Of a DNA stretch of 64,000 bases, positions 43,674 to 52,060 are shown in pieces. A program made the position numbers and the translations under genes. The notes under the pieces were generated by a model. That model made no database searches, had not been told where the DNA came from, and saw nothing but the letters and a program-made list of their open reading frames with translations. Source of the stretch: Rhizobium esperanzae (lineage in GTDB: Bacteria > Pseudomonadota > Alphaproteobacteria > Rhizobiales > Rhizobiaceae). The stretch is taken from positions 1-64,000 of the forward strand of contig NZ_JACIFY010000013.1 in assembly GCF_014197615.1 (NCBI RefSeq), in the 5' to 3' direction. How positions within the stretch are numbered: the stretch's first letter is position 1; each line of letters opens with the position of its first letter.

Positions 43674-45233
43674 TCAGGGCCGGCGCGTCACCGGCCCTTT
43701 TTCCGTCAGCTCGGTATAGGCAAGCGTCTGGTCGAGATGCCGCGCTCGCAGCGACAGCAGCTTTTCGGCATATTCAAGCCGGATCGCCGCATAGGCCGGG
43801 TCGGCCGCGACATTGTCGAGCTCCATCGGATCGTCGCGGAGATCAAAGAGCAGCGGCGGCAAGCCGGCAAAATGCACGTATTTGAACCGTGCGTCACGGA
43901 TTACTGCGAGATTGCACTCGTTGGACCTGAGCCCGAAATGCTGTTCCGCCTGGCCCTCGGCGATATCGCGGAAGTCGAACTCCCAGAAGGCTGCGTCCCG
44001 CCAGTCCGCCCCGCTGCTGCCATTGACAAACGGCATCAGCGACCGGCCGTCGAGCCCGTTCTCCGCCTCGATGCCGAGCCTTTCGCAGAGAGTCGGAAAA
44101 ATATCCGCAGCGCTGGTGAAATCGTCGACGAGCCCGCCGGCCGCGCCGCTTGAAGGATCGCGAATGACAAGCGGAATATGATAGCTGCCGTCGAAGAAAC
44201 CGCCCTTCCCCAGCGTCCAGTGATCGCCCGCCATCTCGGCATGGTCCGACGTGAGGACAACAAGCGTATCGTCCCAGGCGCCCGCATCCTTCAGCGCCTG
44301 CCAGATACGGCCGAGCTGCGCATCGACCTCCGATATCATGCCGTAATAGATCGCCCTGATCGCGGCGAAATCCTCGCTGTTCCAGTTGCCGAGCGGTCCC
44401 TTTGCGCCGTGGATGAAGCTGCCCTTGTCGGTGCGCGGCATGGCGAAGGCGAGATAGGGATGACCTGCCTCTTCCGCGTCGCGATTTACCGCCCGTGCAA
44501 AAGCCGGCCCCTCGCCCGGCTTGACCATCCGGTTGAACGGCTCCGGCACCGAGAATGGCGGATGCGGGCGCAGGAAGGAGACATGGGCAAACCACGGCCG
44601 ATCCTGCTCACCCAGCCAGCGGATGAACTCGCCGGCCAGGAACGCCGTCTGGGTCTCGTCGCTGGAATAGGCCGGCGCCGCATCGGAAATTTCTCCCGGC
44701 GCCGCGCCGACGGGAATATGGATGTCACGGCTGACAGCATTGGCATGGCCGCGGGAGCGGAGCCATGAGAGCCATTGCCTCTCGTGCTCCGGCAGAAGCT
44801 GGCGAGCCGTAAAGCCCGGCAACAGGCCTTCATAGGTCGTCAGATGCGGATCGTTGGCATCCATCCCGCGCGGATCGGGCGCCGTGTCGGTGTAGCCGAA
44901 CAAAGTCGGGTCGTATCCCGCCCGGCGCGCGGCCAGCGCCAGATTGTCGAAGCGGGCGTCGAGCGGCGAACCGTTGCGGCAGACGCGATGGTTCATCTGA
45001 TAGAGGCCGGTATAGAGGGTCGCCCGGGCCGGCGAGCAGGGTGCCGCCCCGGCATAATGCCGCCGGAACAGCGTACCCTCCCGCGCCAAGGCATCGACAT
45101 TGGGCGTTTTCACGCAAGCATGACCGGCAGCCGACAGGCAATCGCCGCGCCATTGATCCGCGGTGATCAGCAAAATGTTCGGCCGACGCGCCTTCTCGGC
45201 GCGGGTTGGCTCAGTGCTGGTTGGATTTTGCAT
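43674..45233 (-). CDS. Sulfatase / phosphonate monoester hydrolase family protein
   Basis: The 519-residue protein belongs to the alkaline-phosphatase superfamily. It starts its fold with RRPNILLITADQWRGDCLSAAGH (two metal-binding Asp) and has GAAPCSPARATLYTGLYQMNH near residue 73. The CSPAR motif is a C-x-P-x-R site whose Cys is expected to become formylglycine. TSDHAEMAGDHW and LGKGGFFDGSYHIPLV complete the active site. The YTGLYQMNHRVCRNGSPLDAR region resembles phosphonate/phosphodiester hydrolases of rhizobia as much as arylsulfatases. No signal peptide is present. The start at 45233 overlaps galE by 23 bases, so the two genes are coupled. Confidence 0.87.
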   Translation of the reverse strand: MQNPTSTEPTRAEKARRPNILLITADQWRGDCLSAAGHACVKTPNVDALAREGTLFRRHYAGAAPCSPARATLYTGLYQMNHRVCRNGSPLDARFDNLALAARRAGYDPTLFGYTDTAPDPRGMDANDPHLTTYEGLLPGFTARQLLPEHERQWLSWLRSRGHANAVSRDIHIPVGAAPGEISDAAPAYSSDETQTAFLAGEFIRWLGEQDRPWFAHVSFLRPHPPFSVPEPFNRMVKPGEGPAFARAVNRDAEEAGHPYLAFAMPRTDKGSFIHGAKGPLGNWNSEDFAAIRAIYYGMISEVDAQLGRIWQALKDAGAWDDTLVVLTSDHAEMAGDHWTLGKGGFFDGSYHIPLVIRDPSSGAAGGLVDDFTSAADIFPTLCERLGIEAENGLDGRSLMPFVNGSSGADWRDAAFWEFDFRDIAEGQAEQHFGLRSNECNLAVIRDARFKYVHFAGLPPLLFDLRDDPMELDNVAADPAYAAIRLEYAEKLLSLRARHLDQTLAYTELTEKGPVTRRP

Positions 45234-46194
45234 GCCAGTTCCAGGCGGAACGGATGATCTCGGACAGATCATACTGCGGCACCCAGCCGAGCACGTCACG
45301 CGCCTTGTCGTTATTGGCGACCAGCGTATGCGAATCGCCTTCGCGCCGGCCGATATATTCGACCGGGAAAGGCCGGTTCGATACATCTTCGATCGCGCCG
45401 AGCAACTCCTTCACCGTCGTGCCGGTGCCGGTGCCGAGGTTGAGCGCGACGGAATCCCCGCCCTTCAGCAGATATTCGACGGCACGCACATGCGCATCGG
45501 CAAGATCGAGCACATGGATATAGTCGCGCACGCAGGTGCCGTCGCGCGTCTCGTAATCGCTGCCGAACACCTTGAAGCCTTGGCGGCGGCCGAGTGCGGC
45601 ATCGATCGCCAGAGGTATCGCATGCGTCTCCGGCTGGTGCCATTCGCCGATCCGGCCTTCGAAATCGGCGCCGGCCGCATTGAAATAACGCAGCACCACC
45701 GAGCGCAGGCTCCGGTACTGGTCGTAATCGGCAAGCGCCTGCTCGACGATATATTTCGTCCGCCCGTAGGGATTGATCGGAACCTGCCGGTGCGTCTCAT
45801 CGAGCGGCACGCTCTGCGGCAGACCGTAGGTGGCGCAGGTGGAGGAGAAGACGAAGGCGTTGATGCCGGCCGCCTGCGCCGCCGAAAGCAGCGTCAGCGT
45901 GCCGATGACATTGTTCTCATAGAAGGAAACCGGATCCTTGACCGATTCGCCGACCTCGATCAGCGCCGCAAAATGCAGGATCGCCGCCGGCTTGTGCTTG
46001 GCGAGCACCTCGTCCAGCCGGGCGCGATCGCGAATATCGCCTTCCTCGGCCGGGCCCCATTTGACGAACTCGCGATGGCCGTTCGAAAAATTATCGAAGA
46101 CGACAGGCTTGTAGCCCTTGTTCGCCAGGTCGAGACACGTATGCGAGCCGATATAGCCGGCGCCGCCGACCACAAGAACCGTTTCACCTGCCAT
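45211..46194 (-). CDS. galE: UDP-glucose 4-epimerase
   Basis: GalE interconverts UDP-glucose and UDP-galactose for exopolysaccharide and LPS. The 327-residue short-chain dehydrogenase-type protein has the NAD-binding VLVVGGAGYIGSHTCLDLANKG near the N-terminus and the SSTCATYGLPQSVPLDET segment with the catalytic Ser-Thr. YGRTKYIVEQAL is the Tyr-x-x-x-Lys motif, and LRYFNAAGAD and RDYIHVLDLADAHV follow. It is preceded by a 240-base gap without a gene and overlaps the downstream sulfatase start by 23 bases. Confidence 0.96.
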   Translation of the reverse strand: MAGETVLVVGGAGYIGSHTCLDLANKGYKPVVFDNFSNGHREFVKWGPAEEGDIRDRARLDEVLAKHKPAAILHFAALIEVGESVKDPVSFYENNVIGTLTLLSAAQAAGINAFVFSSTCATYGLPQSVPLDETHRQVPINPYGRTKYIVEQALADYDQYRSLRSVVLRYFNAAGADFEGRIGEWHQPETHAIPLAIDAALGRRQGFKVFGSDYETRDGTCVRDYIHVLDLADAHVRAVEYLLKGGDSVALNLGTGTGTTVKELLGAIEDVSNRPFPVEYIGRREGDSHTLVANNDKARDVLGWVPQYDLSEIIRSAWNWHAKSNQH

Positions 46195-46434
46195 GCACCA
46201 CCCTTATTGTTAGCGAGAGATAAAAGAAACCTAGACGAGATACACGTCAATAAAAAGAAGGAATTGCGATAGGCAGGAAAGGACAATAGGTCAAATGCCG
46301 AACGCCCCGGCCCCATGTTCTCTGCCGGATCGGCAATGGCGAATTATTCGCGTGATTTGCATGATCGCCCGTTTTAAGGGGCTTTACCACCATGTGATGC
46401 AACGGTCCGCAGCCGTCAGCCAGGGAGCGCGCGA

Positions 46435-47082
46435 ATGAGGAAAGCATTGGTCGTTTGGGGCGGATGGCAAGGCCATGAGCCGGAGCAATGCGCCGAGATC
46501 GTCGCCGATCTCCTGCGCGAGGACGGTTTTGCGGTGGAGGTTACCGGCGATCTCGGCATATTCGGATCTCCGGCGCTTGCCAGAACAGATCTGCTGGTGC
46601 CGATCATCACCGGCGAAACGCTCGAAAAGCCCCATGCCAGCGCCCTGGTCGAAGCGGTGCGCGGCGGGCTGGGGCTTGCCGGCCATCACGGCGCGCTCGC
46701 TACTTCCTTCAAGGAAAGCGCGCCTTTCCGCTATGTCTCCGGCGTCACCTGGGTTGCCCATCCCGGCAACATCATCGACTTCCGCGTCGCCGTCACCCGC
46801 CAGGACGATCCTGTCATGGAGGGCATTCCCGATTTCGATTACCGTTCGGAGCAATATTACCTCCATTACGATCCCACTGTCGAAATCCTGGCGACCACCA
46901 CCTTCACCGGCGCCTACGATCCGGCCGCCCGCAATGTCGTGATGCCTGTTGTCTTCAAGCGCCATTTCGGCGCCGGCCGCATCTTCTATTCCGCGCTCGG
47001 CCATGTCGCGGCCGAATTCGACCATCCCTATATGCCCCTCATCCTGCGGCGCGGCCTGAACTGGGCCGCTCGCCAGCCGTGA
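46435..47082 (+). CDS. ThuA domain-containing protein
   Basis: The 215-residue protein has the ThuA (trehalose utilisation) class I glutamine amidotransferase-like fold: KALVVWGGWQGHEPEQCAEIVADLL, LAGHHGALATSF near residue 80, VTWVAHPGN and YYLHYDPTVEILATT, ending with GRIFYSALGHVAAEFDHP. The catalytic Cys of true amidotransferases is replaced, as in other ThuA proteins, so the activity is unknown; a role in sugar or disaccharide metabolism is known only for some family members. ATG 46435 follows CAGGGAG. It is divergent from galE. Confidence 0.88.
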   Translation: MRKALVVWGGWQGHEPEQCAEIVADLLREDGFAVEVTGDLGIFGSPALARTDLLVPIITGETLEKPHASALVEAVRGGLGLAGHHGALATSFKESAPFRYVSGVTWVAHPGNIIDFRVAVTRQDDPVMEGIPDFDYRSEQYYLHYDPTVEILATTTFTGAYDPAARNVVMPVVFKRHFGAGRIFYSALGHVAAEFDHPYMPLILRRGLNWAARQP

Positions 47083-47135
47083 TGGAACACGCCCGGCCGA
47101 TTGTCGACCGCCCGCCCGCGCCATAATTTGCCGGT

Positions 47136-47161
47136 ATGCAGGATCGTTATGCAGGATCGTT
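47136..47161 (+). repeat. 13-bp tandem duplication over a start codon
   Basis: ATGCAGGATCGTT occurs twice in direct tandem (47136-47148 and 47149-47161). Each unit carries the ATG; 13 is not a multiple of three, so only the second ATG is in frame with the acetyltransferase, and the first opens a different, unsupported frame. Confidence 0.85.
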
Positions 47162-47715
47162 TCTCTTTCGTCCCCGCCACAACAGACCGCCTGGCCGATA
47201 TAGAAGCGGTGTTCGACGATTGCGCCGACGGCCGCAATTGCCGCTGCGCCTACTGGTATCTTCCGAATGCCGACTACAAGGCCGGATGGGGCGAGGGAAA
47301 TCGCAGCTGGTTTCGAAGCCTGCTCGCCCAGCCGCGCCCGCCGGGCATTCTCACCTATCACGAGAACGAGCCGGCCGGTTGGTGCGGCGTGGCGCCGCGA
47401 GTCGTCTTCGACCGGCTGCACCGCTCGAAACCCTTTGCTGCGGTCGATGACAGGCCGGTCTGGTCGATCACTTGCTTCATCGTCCGCAAGCCATTCCGGC
47501 GGCAGGGCCTGTCGCGGCGGCTCTTGAACCATGCCGTCGAATTCGCACGGGCAAATGGCGCCGAATGCCTCGAGGCGTACCCCGTCGACCAGCTCCGCGC
47601 CTCGAGAGTGGGCGACCTCTATCCGGGAGCGCTCTCGATGTTTCTTGATGAAGGTTTCGTCGAGGTGGCGAGACGCCTGCCGACAAGGCCGATCGTGCGC
47701 CTGGAATGCCGTTAG
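47149..47715 (+). CDS. GNAT family N-acetyltransferase
   Basis: The 188-residue protein has an unusual cysteine-containing N-terminal part (FDDCADGRNCRCAYWYLPNAD) followed by a GNAT core. The acetyl-CoA-binding loop is seen as CFIVRKPFRRQGLSRRLLNHAVEFAR, with RRQGLS the Q/R-x-x-G-x motif. The substrate is unknown. The start codon lies in a tandem duplication; ATG 47149 is the in-frame one. The gene follows the ThuA gene by 66 bases on the same strand and may share its transcript. Confidence 0.82.
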   Translation: MQDRFSFVPATTDRLADIEAVFDDCADGRNCRCAYWYLPNADYKAGWGEGNRSWFRSLLAQPRPPGILTYHENEPAGWCGVAPRVVFDRLHRSKPFAAVDDRPVWSITCFIVRKPFRRQGLSRRLLNHAVEFARANGAECLEAYPVDQLRASRVGDLYPGALSMFLDEGFVEVARRLPTRPIVRLECR

Positions 47716-47732
47716 TTCGAAGTCCTGGCAGT

Positions 47733-47993
47733 CTAACGGGCCGCTTTCAGCTGCCGGTCGTCGTCATCGACGACGTCGGGCGCCGGCTCGTCATAAACCC
47801 GCATCAGCCGCCCGGCTGCCTTCAGCTTCTCGATGAGGTCGTTTCCATCGGGCGAGGCCTTGGTCAATTCCAGCTGCTCGAATTCCCTCAGCGCCTGCGC
47901 CCAATGGCTTTCGCCGCGCCCATCCGGCCTGCCTTCAAATTCCCACAGTGAATAAGCGCGCTGGCTGACCCAGGCGTCTTTATTGTGACTCAT
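47733..47993 (-). CDS. DUF2934 family small protein
   Basis: The 86-residue protein matches the DUF2934 pattern: AWVSQRAYSLWEFEGRPDGRGESHWAQALREFEQ, i.e. a helix with an ARELW-like pattern and a conserved Gly-Arg-Pro-x-Gly turn followed by His-Trp. The rest is acidic (DEPAPDVVDDDDRQLKAAR). The function is unknown to me; such proteins are common in rhizobia and often stress-linked. ATG 47993 is the only reasonable start. It ends 17 bases from the convergent GNAT gene. Confidence 0.82.
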   Translation of the reverse strand: MSHNKDAWVSQRAYSLWEFEGRPDGRGESHWAQALREFEQLELTKASPDGNDLIEKLKAAGRLMRVYDEPAPDVVDDDDRQLKAAR

Positions 47994-48237
47994 GACAAAC
48001 CCCAGCCGAAAAATTTGAAAGCAAATATCGATAACAAGAAGGTGCCAAAACCGGCTTTAGGAGTCGTTACGAGGCAGCGTTATTTTTTAGCTAACGGCGA
48101 TGATTCGGCGAGACTAAGCGCCGATAAAGTCATACGAATTCGGTCTATGGTCGCAGCTGGAATTATCCCGGCGTCTCCGCACCCGACACCTTGGACTGAC
48201 CGAAACGCTGAGATACTGTCGGCCTGAAACGATAGCG

Positions 48238-49680
48238 ATGGCCATGGCAGCAAAGACAACTCTCAACGCGAAAAACCTGGAGGCCCTCGGTGCGCAGCGT
48301 CTCGCCGAACTGCTGATCGAAATCAGCACCGGCAGCGCCGCCCACAAACGCCGGCTTCGCATGGAGCTTGCCGGCAATCACGGCAGTGCCGAAGTGGCGC
48401 GTGAGGTGCGCAAGCGCCTCGCCAGCATCGCGCGAGCCCGCAGCTTCATCGAATGGCATAAGGTGAAGGCGATCAATACCGACCTCGAAACGCAGCGATC
48501 GACGATCGTCACGGTCGTCGCCGCCGACGATCCGAAGGAGGCGTTCGATCTCATCTGGCAATTCCTTGCCGTCGCCCACACGATATTCGAGCGATCCGGC
48601 AGCGGTGACAGCGTGTTCCTCGATACCTTCCATCAGGCATGCGCCGATGCCGGCGTCATCGCCAGCGCCGCTTCTATCGGTACCGATGTCCTTGCCGACA
48701 GGGTCTTCGATGCGCTGCAGGATAACGACCACGGCCAATATGATCCGCTGATCGCCGAAATGGTTCCGGCACTGGGCAAAGACGGCCTGGAACGGCTGAA
48801 GAGCCTCCTGGTGCAATGGTCGAACGAAGCGGAGGAGAAGCCCGCCGATGCCGACCGGGAGATTTTCGGCTGGGGCGGCAACGAGCCGATTTTCAGGGAC
48901 GAGATCTACGCCCGCCATCGGCAACAGACGGCGCGAATCGCTCTGCAGGAAATTGCCGATGCCGAGAACGATGTCGATGCCTTCATCGCCCAGCAGCCGA
49001 AAGAGACGTTAAGGGCGCCGACGATCGCAACCGAGATCGCCGACCGTTTGCTCCTGGCTGGACGCGCCGGGGAAGCATTGGAGATTTTGGACGCCGCCGA
49101 TCACCGGGGGCGGTTCGAACTGCCTTATGAATGGGAGCGCGCCCGCGTCGAGGCGCTCGATGCCCTGGGACGGGAGGAGGAAGCGCGAGCCTATCAATGG
49201 CAACGCTTCGAGCAGTCGCTGAATGGCGAGCACCTTCGCGCTTTCCTGCGAAGGCTCCCCGACTTCGACGATATCGAGGCCGAGGAGAAGGCATTCGCCT
49301 TCGTCCATGGTTTTCCGGATGTTCACCCGGCGCTTGCCTTTTTCCTCACCTGGCCCGCACATGCCGAGGCAGCAAAACTCATCTCCAGGCGCCAGGCCGA
49401 ACTGGACGGCAACCTGTACGAGCTGATGACACCGGCCGCCGAGATGCTGCAGGAGAAATATCCGCTCGCGGCAACCATGCTGCTGCGGGCAATGATCGGC
49501 TTCGCCCTCGATTACGGCCGATCCAGCCGTTACAAGCATGCCGCCCGCCATCTGGCGGAATGCGCGTCGCTGGCCCCTCATATCGACGATTTCGGCAGCG
49601 CCCGGCCGCACGACGCCTATCTTGTCGAGCTGAAACGCCAACATGGAAATAAGCACGGCTTCTGGAGCCTGCTGCGTTAA
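48238..49680 (+). CDS. DUF6880-like hypothetical protein
   Basis: The 480-residue, mostly alpha-helical protein shows no membrane segment and no signal peptide. It resembles tetratricopeptide-like helical arrays in the second half (EIADRLLLAGRAGEALEILDAADHRGRF, ALGREEEARAYQWQRFEQSL). The C-terminus, RSSRYKHAARHLAECASLAPHIDDFG, with the final HGNKHGFWSLL, fits the family I know as DUF6880, whose function is not known. The gene is single. A second ATG lies two codons downstream (48244), and neither has a good ribosome-binding site. Confidence 0.7.
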   Translation: MAMAAKTTLNAKNLEALGAQRLAELLIEISTGSAAHKRRLRMELAGNHGSAEVAREVRKRLASIARARSFIEWHKVKAINTDLETQRSTIVTVVAADDPKEAFDLIWQFLAVAHTIFERSGSGDSVFLDTFHQACADAGVIASAASIGTDVLADRVFDALQDNDHGQYDPLIAEMVPALGKDGLERLKSLLVQWSNEAEEKPADADREIFGWGGNEPIFRDEIYARHRQQTARIALQEIADAENDVDAFIAQQPKETLRAPTIATEIADRLLLAGRAGEALEILDAADHRGRFELPYEWERARVEALDALGREEEARAYQWQRFEQSLNGEHLRAFLRRLPDFDDIEAEEKAFAFVHGFPDVHPALAFFLTWPAHAEAAKLISRRQAELDGNLYELMTPAAEMLQEKYPLAATMLLRAMIGFALDYGRSSRYKHAARHLAECASLAPHIDDFGSARPHDAYLVELKRQHGNKHGFWSLLR

Positions 49681-49939
49681 GCCGGACACGAGACCGCGCC
49701 GAACTTGACGGCAGCTTGAGGAACGCCGCCGTATGTCCGCGCTGAGGCAGGAAATCGCCCGTGCGTATTTGGCGAAGAACCGGGATATTCGTACCGATCT
49801 TCGGGCATATGATGTCCTATCAGCGGAATTTTCCAGGCGGGCGGGCGTGTCTGGGCGTCGCACTATCGAATAACGCGGGGGCGATCAAAATTGACAAACT
49901 TTGCCAAATTGTGTCACGCTACAAAATAAGGAGGCCGAT

Positions 49940-50191
49940 ATGGCGACGATGAATGTATCCCTGCCCGGCCCGATGAAAGACTGGGTCGAGGCGCAAACCA
50001 AAACGGGCCGCTATGCCAACGCGAGCGATTATGTCCGCGACCTTATCCGCAAGGATCAGGAGCGAAAAGATAAGATCGCCGCCATGCAGCGATTTGTCGA
50101 TGAGGGGCTGAAGAGCGGCGTCGGTACACGCTCGAAGGACGAGCTTTTTGAGGCAGCGCGGGCACGCGTTGAAGCCTCCCGCGGCAACTGA
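49940..50191 (+). CDS. parD: ParD-type antitoxin
   Basis: The 83-residue protein is a ParD antitoxin of the ribbon-helix-helix type: MNVSLPGPMKDWVEAQTKTGRYANASDYVRDLIRKDQER is the DNA-binding region with the characteristic Y-x-N-A-S-D-Y-V-R-D core. The C-terminal helix (AMQRFVDEGLKSGVG...ELFEAARARVEA) would bind the toxin. ATG 49940 has a perfect AAGGAGG seven bases upstream. The toxin gene follows after 2 bases. Autoregulation by the complex is expected from the family. Confidence 0.93.
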   Translation: MATMNVSLPGPMKDWVEAQTKTGRYANASDYVRDLIRKDQERKDKIAAMQRFVDEGLKSGVGTRSKDELFEAARARVEASRGN

Positions 50192-50193
50192 CG

Positions 50194-50487
50194 ATGGGGT
50201 TTCACCTCACAAAAGAAGCCGAAGAAGACATGATCGGCATTGTCGAGGCGGGAATCCGGCTGTTCGGGCCGGCGCAAGCGCGGCGCTACCATGACGAGCT
50301 TTACGCCATTTTCGACCTGATTGCTGCCAATCCCCGAATGGCGCGAGAGCGTCCTGAGATTTCGCCGCCTATGCGCATTCATCCCTTCAAGGCGCATCTC
50401 GTCGTTTACACAATCGAAGAGAATGGCGATGTCCTTGTTGTCCGCCTCCGGCATGGACACGAAGATTGGCTTGATGGAAACGAGTGA
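50194..50487 (+). CDS. parE: ParE-type toxin
   Basis: The 97-residue basic protein is a ParE toxin: FHLTKEAEEDMIGIVEAGIRLFGPAQARRYHDELYAIFDLIAANP is the helical hairpin, and HLVVYTIEENGDVLVVRLRHGHEDW the C-terminal strands with the family's V-V-R-V-x-H-x-x-x-D-W ending. ParE toxins inhibit DNA gyrase. It directly follows parD, forming an intact type II system. All expected regions are present, so it is likely functional. Confidence 0.92.
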   Translation: MGFHLTKEAEEDMIGIVEAGIRLFGPAQARRYHDELYAIFDLIAANPRMARERPEISPPMRIHPFKAHLVVYTIEENGDVLVVRLRHGHEDWLDGNE

Positions 50488-50543
50488 CCACAGCTCTCGA
50501 CACATGATGGATATTAATAAGTATCTACCAGTGGAACGTCACG

Positions 50544-50787
50544 ATGAGCGCGACCGCCAAGCTATTCACACATGGGCGCAGCTAGGCCCTGCGCCTGCCA
50601 AAAGAGTTTCGCTTCGAAGGCAAGGAGGTCCGGGTCGGCCGGGTCGGCCATAGCGTGATCCTCGAACCGCTCGACGCTGACAACGCCATGCCTTGGGCGG
50701 CAATCGACAAGGTAGGCGACACCCCTCTCATGCCCGAAGGGTCGTGAGCAACCATCCATGCCAACCGACCGCGTCGTGTTCGACTGA
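50544..50787 (+). pseudogene. Broken vapB-type antitoxin
   Basis: The frame from ATG 50544 encodes a VapB/SpoVT-AbrB-type protein: SATAKLFTHGRS, a TAG at 50583, then ALRLPKEFRFEGKEVRVGR and SVILEPLD. Family members have GRSQA..LPK at this place, so the stop is a CAG-to-TAG change. A second lesion, a one-base insertion near 50741, ends the frame at 50745. Shifted by one base, the family-like tail (REQPSMPTDRVVFD) reads on to a stop at 50787. No vapC toxin gene follows. It is a decayed, orphan antitoxin gene beside the intact parDE and a tRNA. Confidence 0.85.
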
Positions 50788-50919
50788 ATGATCCTGTCAC
50801 AGTCTTGAACGGACGGTCACGTCAAATTCGCGGGCGCTTCGATGAGGCGCGAAATGCAGCAGCCCCGCTTGGCCTGGCAATTTGAGCGAAATCAGTAGAT
50901 CGCGGCCTTACGGTCCAAG

Positions 50920-51009
50920 TGGCGGAGAGGGTGGGATTTGAACCCACGATACCCTTGCAGGTATGCCGCATTTCGAGTGCGGTGCATTCGACCACTCTGC
51001 CACCTCTCC
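50920..51009 (-). tRNA. tRNA-Ser (anticodon CGA)
   Basis: The 90-base gene folds as a class II (long variable arm) tRNA. The acceptor stem GGAGAGG pairs with CCTCTCC and the CCA end is encoded. The anticodon loop is CTCGAAA with anticodon CGA (reads UCG serine codons), and the T-arm is GTGGG TTCAAAT CCCAC. The variable arm (ATACCTGCAAGGGTAT) forms a short stem. A promoter can be seen upstream. Confidence 0.97.
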
Positions 51010-51043
51010 GCGGTCTGGTCGGCGCTTGTTCGGCGCGGGCGTT

Positions 51044-51072
51044 CTCATAACGAGCATATGACGGGTTGGCAA
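51044..51072 (-). promoter_or_regulatory. Candidate sigma-70 promoter of tRNA-Ser
   Basis: On the minus strand TTGCCA and TATGAG lie 17 bases apart, 35 bases upstream of the tRNA 5' end. Both hexamers are close to the consensus. Confidence 0.55.
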
Positions 51073-51104
51073 GCCGAAAAGTCGAAGCATTCCATCCTTT
51101 TGCC

Positions 51105-51133
51105 TTGACACCTTTTTGACACTCGCGTATCTC
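51105..51133 (+). promoter_or_regulatory. Candidate promoter of rplU-rpmA
   Basis: A perfect -35 TTGACA (51105) is separated by 17 bases from TATCTC (51128). This would leave a leader of about 170 bases before rplU, long enough for a ribosomal-protein or attenuation control element, although no clear L21-binding structure is recognisable to me. A second TTGACA occurs at 51116. Confidence 0.6.
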
Positions 51134-51313
51134 GGCTGCGCAATAGGTTTGGAGAAATCCGTGCCTTGCTCGTCTCGCGCTCGCGTGGGACACTTCACCG
51201 GCAGGAAGAGTTCGAGGTTCCCTCTGAAATCCCTGCTTAACTTCGACTGATAAAAAGACGGCCGCCTTGCTCAAGGAGCGAGGAGAGCTGGAACGAACAT
51301 GAAAGGATAAAAA

Positions 51314-51631
51314 ATGTTCGCAGTCATCAAGACCGGCGGTAAACAGTACCGTGTGGCAGCCAACGACGTGCTGACCATCGAAAAGCTGGAAGCCACCGCT
51401 GGCGATTCCATTGAATTCACCGAAGTGCTCGTGATCGGCGAAGGCGCCGACGCTGCGATCGGTGCGCCCTTCGTTACCGGCGCCTCTGTCAAGGCAGAAG
51501 TCGTCGAACAGAACCGCGGCAAGAAGGTCATCGCCTTCAAGAAGCGCCGCCGTCAGAATTCGAAGCGTTCGCGCGGCCATCGTCAGCATCACACGGTCGT
51601 CCGTATCACGGACATCGTGGCTGCCAAGTAA
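51314..51631 (+). CDS. rplU: 50S ribosomal protein L21
   Basis: The 105-residue protein is bL21: FAVIKTGGKQYRVAANDVLTIEKL at the start, then VEQNRGKKVIAFKKRRRQNSKRSRGHRQHHTVVRI, the conserved basic 23S rRNA-binding motif. ATG 51314 follows GAAAGGATAA. It is 34 bases upstream of rpmA in the usual rplU-rpmA order. The length is typical of alphaproteobacteria. Confidence 0.98.
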   Translation: MFAVIKTGGKQYRVAANDVLTIEKLEATAGDSIEFTEVLVIGEGADAAIGAPFVTGASVKAEVVEQNRGKKVIAFKKRRRQNSKRSRGHRQHHTVVRITDIVAAK

Positions 51632-51665
51632 GATCAACGGGTTTCAGGTTTAAAGGAGAACTCCA

Positions 51666-51935
51666 ATGGCACACAAAAAAGCTGGCGGTTCCTCGCGCAA
51701 CGGTCGCGATTCCGAATCCAAGCGCCTTGGCGTGAAGAAGTTCGGCGGGGAAGCCGTCATCGCAGGCAACATCCTCGTGCGTCAGCGCGGGACGCAGTGG
51801 CATCCGGGTTCCAACGTCGGCCTCGGCAAGGATCACACGATTTTTGCACTTACCGCCGGCAATGTGAACTACCGAACGAAGGCCAACGGTCGCGTCTACG
51901 TGTCTGTCATGCCGAAAGCGGAAGCAGCGGAATAA
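51666..51935 (+). CDS. rpmA: 50S ribosomal protein L27
   Basis: The 89-residue protein is bL27. It starts MAHKKAGGSSRNGRDSESKR, and GNILVRQRGTQWHPGSNVGLGKDHTIFAL gives the core fold. The N-terminal tail reaches the peptidyl-transferase centre; no Firmicute-type N-terminal cleavage extension is present. AAGGAG lies six bases before the start. It is followed by an intrinsic terminator 72 bases after the stop. Confidence 0.98.
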   Translation: MAHKKAGGSSRNGRDSESKRLGVKKFGGEAVIAGNILVRQRGTQWHPGSNVGLGKDHTIFALTAGNVNYRTKANGRVYVSVMPKAEAAE

Positions 51936-52006
51936 GCCGGTAGCGCTCTAAAACAGCCGGCGTCTCATCGACCCGGCTGGCCGTACCAGGTTCAGTTCAG
52001 AAAACA

Positions 52007-52036
52007 GGGGAGATGGGGCGCCATCTCCCCTTTTTC
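52007..52036 (+). terminator. Intrinsic terminator of rplU-rpmA
   Basis: A perfect stem (ggggagatgg / ccatctcccc) with a 4-base loop is followed by TTTTTCTTTG. The next gene begins 25 bases later, so some read-through may serve the downstream GNAT genes. Confidence 0.92.
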
Positions 52037-52060
52037 TTTGTCCAAACAGGAGGACTGAAC

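Noticed and set aside
50788..50919. Possible vapC after the broken vapB
   Set aside because: The first ATG frame ends after six codons, and no PIN-domain motif can be read in any frame before the tRNA.
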